In this document: positions 1 to 9,201 of the stretch, piece after piece
How positions within the stretch are numbered: the first letter of the stretch is position 1
Layout: every line of letters begins with the position of its first letter
From: Flavobacteriales bacterium UBA2426
GTDB taxonomy: Bacteria > Bacteroidota > Bacteroidia > Flavobacteriales_F > PHOS-HE28
Reading direction: 5' to 3'
Assembly: GCA_002342985.1 (NCBI GenBank)
Contig: DDRC01000201.1
Coordinates: 13,463 to 40,280 of the forward strand
DNA length: 26,818 nucleotides
Notes under the pieces: generated by a model
Told to the model about the DNA's origin: nothing
Databases searched by the model: none
The model's input: the letters and a program-made list of their open reading frames with translations, nothing else
Position numbers and translations under genes: made by a program

Positions 1-6
1 GTGCGG

Positions 7-36
7 AGGGGCACCCGCCTCATGGCGGGTGCCCTT
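7..36 (-). terminator. Terminator-like hairpin after the first PKD/T9SS gene
   Basis: An inverted repeat has arms at 7-19 and 24-36 around a TCAT loop. The inner nine pairs (GCACCCGCC / GGCGGGTGC) are perfect and the outer four contain one G-T wobble. It begins 17 nt downstream of the stop codon of the minus-strand gene that ends at 54. No T-run follows on the minus strand, so factor-independent termination is not certain; it may instead protect the 3' end. Confidence 0.6.
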
Positions 37-53
37 CGGCCTCAGGTGTGCAA

Positions 54-1547
54 TCAGTGTTTCACGAAGCGGAAGCTCATGGTATCCTGTCCGTTGCCCA
101 TGCGGAGCATGTACATGCCGGCTGGCAGCGAACTGGTGGCGACCTCCAGCTGGTTGGTGCCGCCGGTGACCATCGCACCCGTGCTCAGCACCACGCGCCC
201 GTTCACGTCCACTACGGCCATCGCCAGATTGCCGCGCAGGTTGGTGTCGAAGCGGAGGTTCAGCACATCGTTCACCGGGTTGGGCCACAGGCGGGTGTCG
301 GTGAAGGCGGGCTGGTCGGCGATGCCGGTGGGCAGCTGGCTGATCACGCGGATGGTGAAGCCGTTGCGGACCTCGGCCTCTGGTGCCATACCCTCATAGA
401 AACCGCCCCCATCGATGCTGATGCTGTCGCAATAAGTGCTTGAGCACCCGGCATCGTCGGTGAGCGTGAGGCAGAGGTTGTAGGGGCCGCTCTGGGCATA
501 CACGTGCGTAGGGTAGGGATCGAAGCTGCCGGTACCGTCTCCGAAGTCCCACTCGAACTGGAAGGGGCTGGTGCCGCTACTCAGGTTCCACACCCAGAGC
601 TCATACGGGATGGGGGCCACCTCCCCGCCGAGGCTGTCATAAGCCTGGATCACCCAGAAACCGGCCTGGCAACCGGTGGTGTTGGTGATGCACTCGCAAT
701 TCACGCTCCACGTGCCGCTAGCGCCGGTGGCAGGGTTGGTGCAGGGTGCTCCCGGGACGTTTGGACCATTGGGGATCTGGAGGCAGTCATACACGACCGG
801 TCCATCCACCAGCATACCGTTCGCATCGAACAGCACGGTATCGCAGAGGTAGCTGGTGCATCCATCGGCATACATGTTCAGGCAGGCACCCCAAACACCG
901 GGGCCATTGTAGGTATAGCTGGTCTCGAAGGCGGTGATCGCCGTGGAGGGGAAGTCCCAGATGTACTCGATGGACCCCGTGCCGCCGCTGGAGCAGTTCG
1001 TGAACGCCGCGGTGAAGGGGATCGGGGCGCCATTCCCATCGGTGGCCTGCGATGCGGTAAAGCAGGCCTGGCAATCACCGTTCGTGAGGATGCACTGGCA
1101 TTCCGCGTTCCAGATGCCGTTCCCGCCGCCAGTGCTGGTGCAAGGCGTTCCCGGCAGGGCACTGCCACCGGGTACGCCAAGGCAATCCGGTGTCGTGCTG
1201 CCACAGTTGAACACCACGTACACCATGGCCGAGTCCAACACCGGGTCCGCCTCGTAGAGCACGGTGTCGGATTGCATGACACCGAGGCACGGTGTGCTGA
1301 TGATGAAGCCACCAGACCCCGAAATCATGTTCAGCGTCACGCTGAAGCTGCACGTGGGAGGCAGCACCGGCACATCAATGTCCTGCGCAGGCTCAGTTCC
1401 GGGCAGTGTTTCGATGTTCACGAATGAGTTGGGAGTGCAGCCGGCCACCGTACCGTATACGGTGACCTCGTATGGGATTTGGGCAATGGCGGCCATACCG
1501 GCCGAGAGGGCGGCGGTGAGGGCCAGGGAGCGAAGTGCGTGTTTCAT
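54..1547 (-). CDS. Secreted PKD-domain protein with T9SS C-terminal sorting domain
   Basis: A 497-residue surface or extracellular protein. Residues 1-23 form a signal peptide ending AAIAQ. Residues 24-120 are an Ig-like module shared with the neighbouring gene. Two copies of a Cys-rich repeat (DCL..PNG.NVPG.PC...W...C.C) lie at about 121-152 and 254-286, each followed by a PKD-type domain (159-241 and 293-379; the second has WDFGDGTG). Residues 417-497 are a type A T9SS sorting domain (LWPNPVND...VVDVNGR...LPAGMYMLR...FRFVKH), normally removed on export across the outer membrane. The start at 1547 puts the signal peptide at the N-terminus; an in-frame ATG 12 codons upstream is a possible alternative because it lies in a conserved leader block. 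It is a tandem paralogue of the next gene upstream on the minus strand. Adhesin or matrix function is inference; no enzyme domain is visible. Confidence 0.85.
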   Translation of the reverse strand: MKHALRSLALTAALSAGMAAIAQIPYEVTVYGTVAGCTPNSFVNIETLPGTEPAQDIDVPVLPPTCSFSVTLNMISGSGGFIISTPCLGVMQSDTVLYEADPVLDSAMVYVVFNCGSTTPDCLGVPGGSALPGTPCTSTGGGNGIWNAECQCILTNGDCQACFTASQATDGNGAPIPFTAAFTNCSSGGTGSIEYIWDFPSTAITAFETSYTYNGPGVWGACLNMYADGCTSYLCDTVLFDANGMLVDGPVVYDCLQIPNGPNVPGAPCTNPATGASGTWSVNCECITNTTGCQAGFWVIQAYDSLGGEVAPIPYELWVWNLSSGTSPFQFEWDFGDGTGSFDPYPTHVYAQSGPYNLCLTLTDDAGCSSTYCDSISIDGGGFYEGMAPEAEVRNGFTIRVISQLPTGIADQPAFTDTRLWPNPVNDVLNLRFDTNLRGNLAMAVVDVNGRVVLSTGAMVTGGTNQLEVATSSLPAGMYMLRMGNGQDTMSFRFVKH

Positions 1548-1626
1548 GGGATTACGGTTCGTTCGTTGGGCGTTCATTCCCATACACGGTGCCGCTGGCC
1601 CCTGGGTTGGGTGCGTCTGAAAATTA
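1548..1626 (-). promoter_or_regulatory. Promoter and conserved leader of the first PKD/T9SS gene
   Basis: On the minus strand a TAATTTTC box (1626 to 1619) resembles the Bacteroidota -7 element; TTC occurs 17 nt upstream where TTG would be expected. Downstream come three blocks, CACCCAACCC (1604-1613), CACCGTGTATGG (1580-1591) and GAACGCCCAAC (1565-1575), that are identical in sequence and in distance from the start codon to those of the paralogue at 3720-3798. The middle block contains an in-frame ATG. Confidence 0.55.
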
Positions 1627-1652
1627 CTGCGATCGGACCGCCCGAACGCAGA

Positions 1653-1678
1653 AGCGCCCCGCATGGCTGCAGGGCGCT
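1653..1678 (-). terminator. Terminator-like hairpin after the second PKD/T9SS gene
   Basis: The arms AGCGCCC (1653-1659) and GGGCGCT (1672-1678) form a perfect 7-bp stem, with an inner GCA/TGC stem inside the loop. It lies 22 nt downstream of the stop codon of the minus-strand gene ending at 1701 and upstream of the promoter of the next gene. Only a weak T-rich stretch follows on the minus strand. Confidence 0.5.
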
Positions 1679-1700
1679 CCTGGAAGGATCGGACGGCGGA

Positions 1701-3719
1701 TCACCTCGCTTTCACGAACCGAATGCTGAGGCTGCTGCCGTTGCGGTCGGTGGCACGCAGGGTGTAGATGCCCGCAGGCAGGTCGGCGATGTCGAAGCGA
1801 TGCTGGCTGCGACCGGCGTTCATGGCCCGGCTTTCCTGGCGGACCTCACGGCCGTTGACATCGAAGAAGCGGATGCTCAAGGGGCCATCGGCCGTGGATA
1901 CCAGGGCCAGGTTCAGGTCGCCGTTGCTGGGGTTGGGCCAGATGGCGGCGTGGGAGAGGTCCTGCAGCTCGGCCATGCTCGTGGTGAGCGGGTTCTGCAC
2001 ATTCAGCGTGAAGCCGTTGGTGCGATTGGCCGACGATGCGTCGTGGCCACCGAGGATCATCCCGTTCAGCAGGCCGTTCTCATCAATGGAGACACTGTCG
2101 CAGCTGGTGCTGGTGCAGCCGCTGGCATCGGCGATGGTGAGGCAGAGCAGGTAGGGACCGTTCTGGCTGTAGGTGTGCGTGGGGAAGGGGTCGGTGCTGG
2201 TGGTGCCATCGCCGAAGTTCCACAGGTAGGAGAGCGCGCCGTTGCCGGTGCTCAGGTTCCACACCCACACTTCGTTGGGCACGGGCAGGCTGTCCTGGCC
2301 GTAGGCTTGGATCACCCAGAAGCCGGCCTGGCAGGGCAGACCGCTTCCGCTGGTGCAGTTGCAGTTCGCATCCCACACGCCGATGAAGTTGGTGCCGGGT
2401 GTCCAGCAGGGGGTGCCGGGCAGGTTGCTGCCGTTCAGCACACCGAGGCAGTCGTAGGCGCCGCCGGTTGAGTCGGGCACACAGACACAGTCGGCGCTCC
2501 ACGTGCCGGTGAAACCGGTGGCCGGGTTCGTGCAGGGCGTGCCGGGCATGTTGGGGCCGTTCAGGACCTGCAGGCAGTCGTAGAGCATGGGCGGGTTCAC
2601 CGAGATGCCGCCATTGGCATCCACCACCACGGTGTCGCAGTCCACGCTCGTGCAACCGCTGGCATCGGCGATGGTGATGCACACGCCATAGACACCGGGT
2701 TCAGCATACGCGTGATCACCGGACGAATTGGCTACCCCATCCCCCCAGTTGATCTGGTAGGTGAGCGGCGCCGTACCCTGCGAGCAGTTCGTGCCCAGCA
2801 CGGCGAAGGGAATGGCATTGCCGCTCTGGTTGATCACCGGCCCCAGTTCGATGCAGGCCTGGCAGTTCATCAGGGTCGGCACGCACTCGCAGTTGGCGTT
2901 CCAAATGCCCGTCGATCCGTTGGGGTTGACGCAGGGCGAGCCCGGCACGTTGGGGCCGTTGGGGATCTGCAGGCAGTCGAAGTAGTTGGCGCTGGCCGAG
3001 ACGCCGCCGTTCGCATCCACATACACGGTATCGCAGAGCACGCTGGTGCATCCACCCGCATCGGCGATGGTCAGGCAAACGCCGTATGCCCCTGCGGCAG
3101 TGAAGGTCCAATCCGCGTTCTGTGAGGTGGAAGCGCTCCCGTTGGGCAGCCACCACTGGTAGGTGAACGGCGCGTTGCCGGTGGAGCAGTTCATGAATCC
3201 TGCGGTCCACGGACTGTTGGAGTACACCGTGAAGCAGGCCTGGCAGGAAGAGGCGTTCGGCACGCATTCGCAGCTGGCGTTCCAGGTTCCGTCCACGCCG
3301 AGGAAGGTGGTGCAGGACGTGCCGGGCAGGGCGCTGCCGCCGGGCACCCCCAGGCAGTCAGGCGTTCCGCCACCGCTGCAGTTCAGGGTGACCATGATCG
3401 AGTCGGCACCCGAAGGGCCGACTTGGTACTGGCCCACTGCGGTGAGCATGGCCCCGTTGCAGGCCACATTGAACGTGAAGCCGCCACCAGGGCTTTGCAT
3501 CCAAGCCACGGTATCGAACCCGCAGTTCACCAGGTCGAGCGTGTAGCTCCAGGTGGGCTGCGTGTTGGGCATGGACGAGATGGTCACCTGGCTGTTGGGC
3601 ATGCAGCCCTGCACCATTCCCGTGATGAGGATGGGATAAGGCGGTATGGGCTGGGCGAAGGCGGCCAGCCCGACAAGGGAGGCGCCTGTGAGCAGCAGGG
3701 AGCGGAATGTGTGGTTCAT
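1701..3719 (-). CDS. Secreted multi-PKD, Cys-rich-repeat protein with T9SS sorting domain
   Basis: A 672-residue paralogue of the gene ending at 54. Signal peptide 1-23 (ends AAFAQ), Ig-like N-terminal module to about 120, then four Cys-rich repeats of the form DCLxxxxGxxxPGTPC...GxWxxxCxC at about 121-151, 248-279, 381-413 and 423-455. Three PKD-type domains lie at about 160-235, 287-367 and 463-546 (the last with WNFGDGTT). The T9SS type A sorting domain is at about 590-672 (IWPNPSNGDLNL...FDVNGREV...LPAGIYTLRA...IRFVKAR). It has two more Cys repeats and one more PKD domain than its neighbour, so the two probably differ by internal duplication or loss of modules. The start at 3719 is chosen because the signal peptide begins there; an in-frame ATG 12 codons earlier lies in a conserved leader block. 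Probable cell-surface or secreted structural protein; ligand unknown. Confidence 0.85.
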   Translation of the reverse strand: MNHTFRSLLLTGASLVGLAAFAQPIPPYPILITGMVQGCMPNSQVTISSMPNTQPTWSYTLDLVNCGFDTVAWMQSPGGGFTFNVACNGAMLTAVGQYQVGPSGADSIMVTLNCSGGGTPDCLGVPGGSALPGTSCTTFLGVDGTWNASCECVPNASSCQACFTVYSNSPWTAGFMNCSTGNAPFTYQWWLPNGSASTSQNADWTFTAAGAYGVCLTIADAGGCTSVLCDTVYVDANGGVSASANYFDCLQIPNGPNVPGSPCVNPNGSTGIWNANCECVPTLMNCQACIELGPVINQSGNAIPFAVLGTNCSQGTAPLTYQINWGDGVANSSGDHAYAEPGVYGVCITIADASGCTSVDCDTVVVDANGGISVNPPMLYDCLQVLNGPNMPGTPCTNPATGFTGTWSADCVCVPDSTGGAYDCLGVLNGSNLPGTPCWTPGTNFIGVWDANCNCTSGSGLPCQAGFWVIQAYGQDSLPVPNEVWVWNLSTGNGALSYLWNFGDGTTSTDPFPTHTYSQNGPYLLCLTIADASGCTSTSCDSVSIDENGLLNGMILGGHDASSANRTNGFTLNVQNPLTTSMAELQDLSHAAIWPNPSNGDLNLALVSTADGPLSIRFFDVNGREVRQESRAMNAGRSQHRFDIADLPAGIYTLRATDRNGSSLSIRFVKAR

Positions 3720-3809
3720 GGGCGTGAGGATCGGTTGTTGGGCGTTCACATCCATACACGGTGAACACCCTGGCCGGGTTGGGTGGCCCACGAATTTAAT
3801 CTTTCGCCC

Positions 3810-3818
<9 letters not shown>
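3720..3818 (-). promoter_or_regulatory. Promoter and conserved leader of the second PKD/T9SS gene
   Basis: Minus-strand TTG (3818-3816), 17 nt, then TAAATTCG (3798-3791) fits the Bacteroidota -33/-7 pattern. The TTG lies inside the last codons of the upstream urocanate hydratase gene. The leader carries CACCCAACCC (3776-3785), CACCGTGTATGG (3752-3763) and GAACGCCCAAC (3737-3747), each at exactly the same distance from the start codon as in the paralogue (57, 33 and 18 nt), while the sequence between the blocks has diverged. Confidence 0.6.
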
Positions 3819-5837
<2,019 letters not shown>

Positions 5838-5885
5838 GTGTGCGAATGCTATGGCCGGAACAATCGCGGCGCGGCGAAGTTCGGG

Positions 5886-7373
5886 CTAGCGGGCTATCAC
5901 CACGCGTTGCGGTGCCACGCCATCCACCGAAACGAAGTAGATGCCCGGCGCGAGGTGCTGCACGTCGATGGTCTCGTTCGCTGAAGCGATGTGCTGGGTG
6001 AGGACGAGACGCCCCTCGAGATCTCGGATGCCCAAACCAGCGCTAATTGGCGCTTGCTTCATGAATATCCTGTCTGTTGCGGGATTGGGGAACACTAGAC
6101 CGCCGTTGTTCTCACGTTCCACAATTGCGACATCCCAATTGATGACAGGAGGCGGCACAATGGTATCCCCACCGATAACCGCTCCAACCAACTCCACAAG
6201 GTGCTCGCCTTCTCCTGGAGAGAGGCGAAACCACATCGTGCGAAGACCGACACCCTCCTCGTACCATGCAGATACTGGTTCGGGGTGCCGCGGAAACATC
6301 CCTTGAAGTGGGGATCCAGTGGCGTTAAACCCGCAAAGCATGCTGTTGACAGACGGTCCAATTGGTTGATATCGCATCTCGGCTTTTCCGCTTGGAGCCA
6401 AACTGTACTGGGCAATTGATCGAACGTCATAACCGGGATAGTAGGCATTCTCACAGATGGAAGTGTCGATTACCTCGCCAGGGAAAGCCCCAAGCAGCGG
6501 GTGCTTCACGAGTAGCTCATCGCGCACCAAGGACCATCCATTGTACGGAACTGGCCAGTCCGGTACACTTATCGGCGGAAACGTGACCCCTAGTCCGCCA
6601 GGCCAATCAATTGCCCACGATGTCGTATAGAACACGCCTTCCGATGAATCCATACGGCCGGTAATCCTAACCTTCCAATATGATGGAAGAGAGGTATTGT
6701 AGTGAAGCCCACCCGGATACGATATGTGGTAGATTGAAAGAAGCCAATACGTCAACTCATCCCCCGGCTGATAATCGAAGTACGCCAGCGGATTAGGATA
6801 AACCCGCCCAACCCCTGGCCCTTCCACGCCTATCAACTCCACGGCATTCGAGCCGCGACAGAAACGCCGGATGCCGAATGAACGACTCAAGATGATCGTG
6901 TCCTGGCTGCTCAGCACGATGCTGCGCAGGGTGTCCTGCACCCCGAACAGCGCTTCGGTCCATTCGGCATCAACAGTAGCCGTTACTCCGTTGCTTAAGT
7001 CAAAGCTCCATGTAGCACCGGGGCCAGCAGAACCGCGAATTATGAAGGTGTCCGCACCGAAGAAGCGCCAGTCGTTCCCCGCCTTCACGCACTCGATCCC
7101 AAGGAACTGCGGTTGGTTCACTCGAACGAAACAGCCGGCGCAGGTATTGCCGATCGCAGGGCAGGTATCACACACAACCGCCACCCTGTTCAGTTCATAT
7201 CTGAAGCTATCCGGCCCCAGCGTATCCACATCCATCACGCGGATCTGGTGGCGAATGGTATCGGTGCCGTCGTTGCTGTAGTTGTAGCGGTACGCGGGAT
7301 TGAGCAAGACCCAATCCTGGGCGGCAGCCGTAAGGGCTTGGAAGAGCAATACCAAGAGTATGATTCCCCGCAT
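5886..7373 (-). CDS. Secreted protein of unknown function with T9SS sorting domain
   Basis: A 495-residue protein with a signal peptide (1-18, ending TAAAQ) and a C-terminal T9SS type A sorting domain at about 420-495 (VFPNPATDRIFM...IRDLEGRLVL...LAPGIYFVSVDG...RVVIAR). The middle 400 residues match no family I recognise. It holds CDTCPAIGNTCAGC near residue 70 (four Cys in a short span) and many aromatic residues. The coding sequence is markedly lower in GC than its neighbours: sampled 60-nt rows between 6121 and 6780 are 45-52% GC, against 67% for a sampled row of the adjacent urocanate hydratase gene. This fits a fast-evolving or horizontally acquired secreted protein. The DUF5522 gene ends 37 nt upstream on the same strand. 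Confidence 0.8.
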   Translation of the reverse strand: MRGIILLVLLFQALTAAAQDWVLLNPAYRYNYSNDGTDTIRHQIRVMDVDTLGPDSFRYELNRVAVVCDTCPAIGNTCAGCFVRVNQPQFLGIECVKAGNDWRFFGADTFIIRGSAGPGATWSFDLSNGVTATVDAEWTEALFGVQDTLRSIVLSSQDTIILSRSFGIRRFCRGSNAVELIGVEGPGVGRVYPNPLAYFDYQPGDELTYWLLSIYHISYPGGLHYNTSLPSYWKVRITGRMDSSEGVFYTTSWAIDWPGGLGVTFPPISVPDWPVPYNGWSLVRDELLVKHPLLGAFPGEVIDTSICENAYYPGYDVRSIAQYSLAPSGKAEMRYQPIGPSVNSMLCGFNATGSPLQGMFPRHPEPVSAWYEEGVGLRTMWFRLSPGEGEHLVELVGAVIGGDTIVPPPVINWDVAIVERENNGGLVFPNPATDRIFMKQAPISAGLGIRDLEGRLVLTQHIASANETIDVQHLAPGIYFVSVDGVAPQRVVIAR

Positions 7374-7380
7374 GGCACAG

Positions 7381-7388
7381 TGAAGATA
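7381..7388 (-). promoter_or_regulatory. Possible -7 element before the low-GC T9SS gene
   Basis: Minus-strand TATCTTCA lies 7 nt upstream of the start codon at 7373 and resembles TAnnTTTG. No TTG is seen at the usual 17-19 nt spacing, so this is weak; the gene may instead be co-transcribed with the DUF5522 gene. Confidence 0.3.
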
Positions 7389-7410
7389 GCCGGGCGTTCC
7401 GTAACGCTGC

Positions 7411-7611
7411 TTACCCCCTCACCTTCTTCACCGCCTCGTGCCCATAAGGACAGTGCTTGCAACGGTTGCCGCAGCAGTATCCCCGTTTCAGGTGGTACTG
7501 CTCCGTGAAGACCAGGTAGCCTTCCTTGGAGAAGTAATAATCGCCCGGCTCCAAGCCAAGGCGCTCGAAGCGGTCGTCAGCGGGACGTTGGGCGTTGCCG
7601 TCGCGGTCCAT
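7411..7611 (-). CDS. DUF5522 small Cys-rich protein
   Basis: A 66-residue protein with YYFSKEGYLVFTEQYHLKRG followed by four cysteines at 46, 47, 51 and 54 (CCGNRCKHCPYGHE). This compact arrangement is characteristic of the DUF5522 family as I recall it, common in Bacteroidota and without an established function. The cysteines could bind zinc or an iron-sulfur cluster; that is inference. The start ATG at 7611 is the only ATG upstream of the conserved core. It is divergent from the LysM glucosaminidase gene, with 192 nt between the starts, and may be transcribed together with the T9SS protein gene that starts 37 nt after its stop. Confidence 0.8.
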   Translation of the reverse strand: MDRDGNAQRPADDRFERLGLEPGDYYFSKEGYLVFTEQYHLKRGYCCGNRCKHCPYGHEAVKKVRG

Positions 7612-7648
7612 GATGCCGGGTTAACACTTGCAGCGGCGGTTGGTTCAA

Positions 7649-7660
7649 TCGCCCGGGCGA
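7649..7660. repeat. 12-bp perfect palindrome in a divergent intergenic region
   Basis: TCGCCCGGGCGA is a perfect dyad located between the divergent DUF5522 and glucosaminidase genes. It could be an operator, but a GC-only palindrome of this size can occur by chance in a high-GC genome. Confidence 0.3.
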
Positions 7661-7739
7661 AGTTCCGGGCCGGGACACCCGAAGTGGGCCTTCCGGCACG
7701 TTCTTTCCACAGGAGGTGGTTGATTCACCGGTGGATGGA

Positions 7740-7786
7740 TTGTGAACAACACCCTGGAACCCCGGTAGTTTCGCCCCTTCCCGGGG
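7740..7786 (+). promoter_or_regulatory. Candidate promoter of the LysM glucosaminidase gene
   Basis: TAGTTTCG (7766-7773) is a TAnnTTCG-type -7 element ending 30 nt before the start codon. A TTG at 7740-7742 lies 23 nt upstream, longer than the usual 17-19. The -7 box is enclosed by an inverted repeat, CCCCGG (7760-7765) and CCGGGG (7781-7786), which might be an operator. Confidence 0.4.
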
Positions 7787-7803
7787 ACTGCCCCGTACCG
7801 ACC

Positions 7804-8790
7804 ATGCGCCTTGTTGATCTGTGGATAACCCGTTTACTGGCCCTGCTGCTGCTGGGTGTGCAGGGCGCTTGGGCTCAAGGGCAGCCGCCCAACAAGCGCT
7901 TCACCGCAGAGGAATACATCGGGCAATGGAAGGAGGTGGCGGTGCGGAAGATGAAGGAGCACGGCATTCCAGCCAGCATCACCCTGGCGCAGGGGCTGCT
8001 GGAGAGCGGCAATGGCAACAGCGAGCTGGCGCGGACGGCCAACAACCACTTCGGCATCAAGTGCACACCCGACTGGACCGGGGGGAAGAGCTACCACGAC
8101 GATGACCGCAAGAACGACTGCTTCAGGAAGTACCGCGATGCCGCCGACAGCTTCGAGGACCACAGCAAGTTCCTGAAGCGGCAGCGTTATGCGGCCCTCT
8201 TCGAGCTGCGGCCGACGGATTACAAGGGATGGGCGCGGGGGCTGAAGGCGGCCGGGTATGCCACAGACCCGAGCTACCCGCAGAAGCTCATCACCCTCAT
8301 CGAACGCTATGAGCTGCAAAAGCTCGACCAGGGCATCGACGTGGCGTACAAGCCTTCCAAGGGGGAAGGACCCAAGCCTGCTCCCGAGCAGAAGGGGCGT
8401 CGGACGGCCATCGGGGGGGAATCCATCACCATCACCGCCGGGCGGTCCGTGGAGGTGTCGGATGGCCGGGTGAAGTTCGTCCGTGCCCGGTCGGGCGACA
8501 GCTTCCGCAAGCTGGCCGATGAGCTGGGGACGACCCACGGCATGCTGGCCCGTTGGAACGACCTGGACAAGGAGGCGGCGCTGAACGAGGGGCAGATCAT
8601 CTACATCCAGCCCAAGCGCAACAAGGCCGCCAAGGCCGATGTCCACACGGCGCACGAGGGCGAGACCCTGTGGGGCGTTAGCCAGGCGTACGGCGTGAAG
8701 CTGAGCAAGCTCGCGCGCTACAACAACCTGCCGGAGGGCGCGAAGCTGAAGGGAGGCCAGCGCATCGCCCTGCGCAAGCCGCGCCGCTAG
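7804..8790 (+). CDS. Secreted N-acetylglucosaminidase (GH73) with two LysM domains
   Basis: A 328-residue peptidoglycan hydrolase. Residues 1-25 are a signal peptide (ends GAWAQ). Residues about 35-170 are a glucosaminidase domain of the FlgJ/GH73 type: SITLAQGLLESGNGNSELA with the likely catalytic Glu67, then ANNHFGIKC, DDRKNDCFRKY and the helix DSFEDHSKFL. After a basic, Pro-rich linker two LysM domains follow at about 224-269 and 280-324 (EGETLWGVSQAYGVKLSKLARYNNL), which bind GlcNAc-containing glycan. It should act in the periplasm on cell-wall turnover or daughter-cell separation. Starts upstream of 7804 are possible in frame but would bury the signal peptide. Its stop codon TAG shares the CTAG at 8787-8790 with the convergent haemoglobin gene. 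Confidence 0.92.
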   Translation: MRLVDLWITRLLALLLLGVQGAWAQGQPPNKRFTAEEYIGQWKEVAVRKMKEHGIPASITLAQGLLESGNGNSELARTANNHFGIKCTPDWTGGKSYHDDDRKNDCFRKYRDAADSFEDHSKFLKRQRYAALFELRPTDYKGWARGLKAAGYATDPSYPQKLITLIERYELQKLDQGIDVAYKPSKGEGPKPAPEQKGRRTAIGGESITITAGRSVEVSDGRVKFVRARSGDSFRKLADELGTTHGMLARWNDLDKEAALNEGQIIYIQPKRNKAAKADVHTAHEGETLWGVSQAYGVKLSKLARYNNLPEGAKLKGGQRIALRKPRR

Positions 8791-9188
8791 GTGGCCGCAC
8801 GGCCCACCTTATGGGCCATGATGCCGGCGATGGTGCGCGCCCGCTCCTTGGCCTCATCCGACTTCGGACCGCTGAAAAGGTCATCCACTGCGGCCTGCCA
8901 ATGCGCCAGCCATCGCTCGAAGTGGCGCGGCTCCATCGGATGGGTTCGTGCCAGCCGGATGTGCGTCGTCATCGGATCGCCCTGGTAGGAGCGGTCGCCG
9001 AGCAGCACCATTGCCCAGAATGAGGCGATCCGAGGGATGTGATGGCCCCAGTCCAGGTCCGCGAAGAAGTGGCCGAGCTCCGGGTCGGGGCGCACCCGCT
9101 CGTAGAACGAGCGCACCAGGATGGCGATGTCATCGGTCGTGCGGATGTCGTGCCTCCCCGCCTCCCTTTCAAACGGCCGATTCCCCAC
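8787..9188 (-). CDS. Group III truncated haemoglobin
   Basis: A 133-residue haem protein of the 2-on-2 globin class. The pattern FYERVRPDPELGHFF (B-helix, Tyr29 at the B10 position), HHIPRIASFWAMVLLGDRSYQG (distal region with His50 at the likely E7 position and Trp58) and MEPRHFERWLAHW (proximal His89 with Trp93 and Trp97 after it) matches group III truncated haemoglobins such as Campylobacter Ctb. These are linked to nitric oxide or oxygen handling, but roles differ between species. The start is a GTG at 9188, 13 nt after the stop of the TrkA-like gene; no in-frame ATG occurs before the globin core. It is the last gene of a trkH-trkA-globin unit and its 3' end overlaps the convergent glucosaminidase gene by 4 nt. 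Confidence 0.9.
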   Translation of the reverse strand: MGNRPFEREAGRHDIRTTDDIAILVRSFYERVRPDPELGHFFADLDWGHHIPRIASFWAMVLLGDRSYQGDPMTTHIRLARTHPMEPRHFERWLAHWQAAVDDLFSGPKSDEAKERARTIAGIMAHKVGRAAT

Positions 9189-9201
9189 GCCCTTGCCCCG
9201 C

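Noticed and set aside
2083..3373. Periodic similarity within the PKD gene as a possible CRISPR or tandem DNA repeat
   Set aside because: The repeats are unequal in length, in frame and conserved at the protein level (Cys modules and PKD domains); there are no uniform spacers.
7640..7660. GGTTCAATCGCCC resembling a tRNA T-arm
   Set aside because: No acceptor, D or anticodon stem can be drawn around it.
7438..7803. In-frame extension upstream of the glucosaminidase
   Set aside because: It would place the signal peptide 122 residues inside the protein and overlaps the DUF5522 gene on the other strand.
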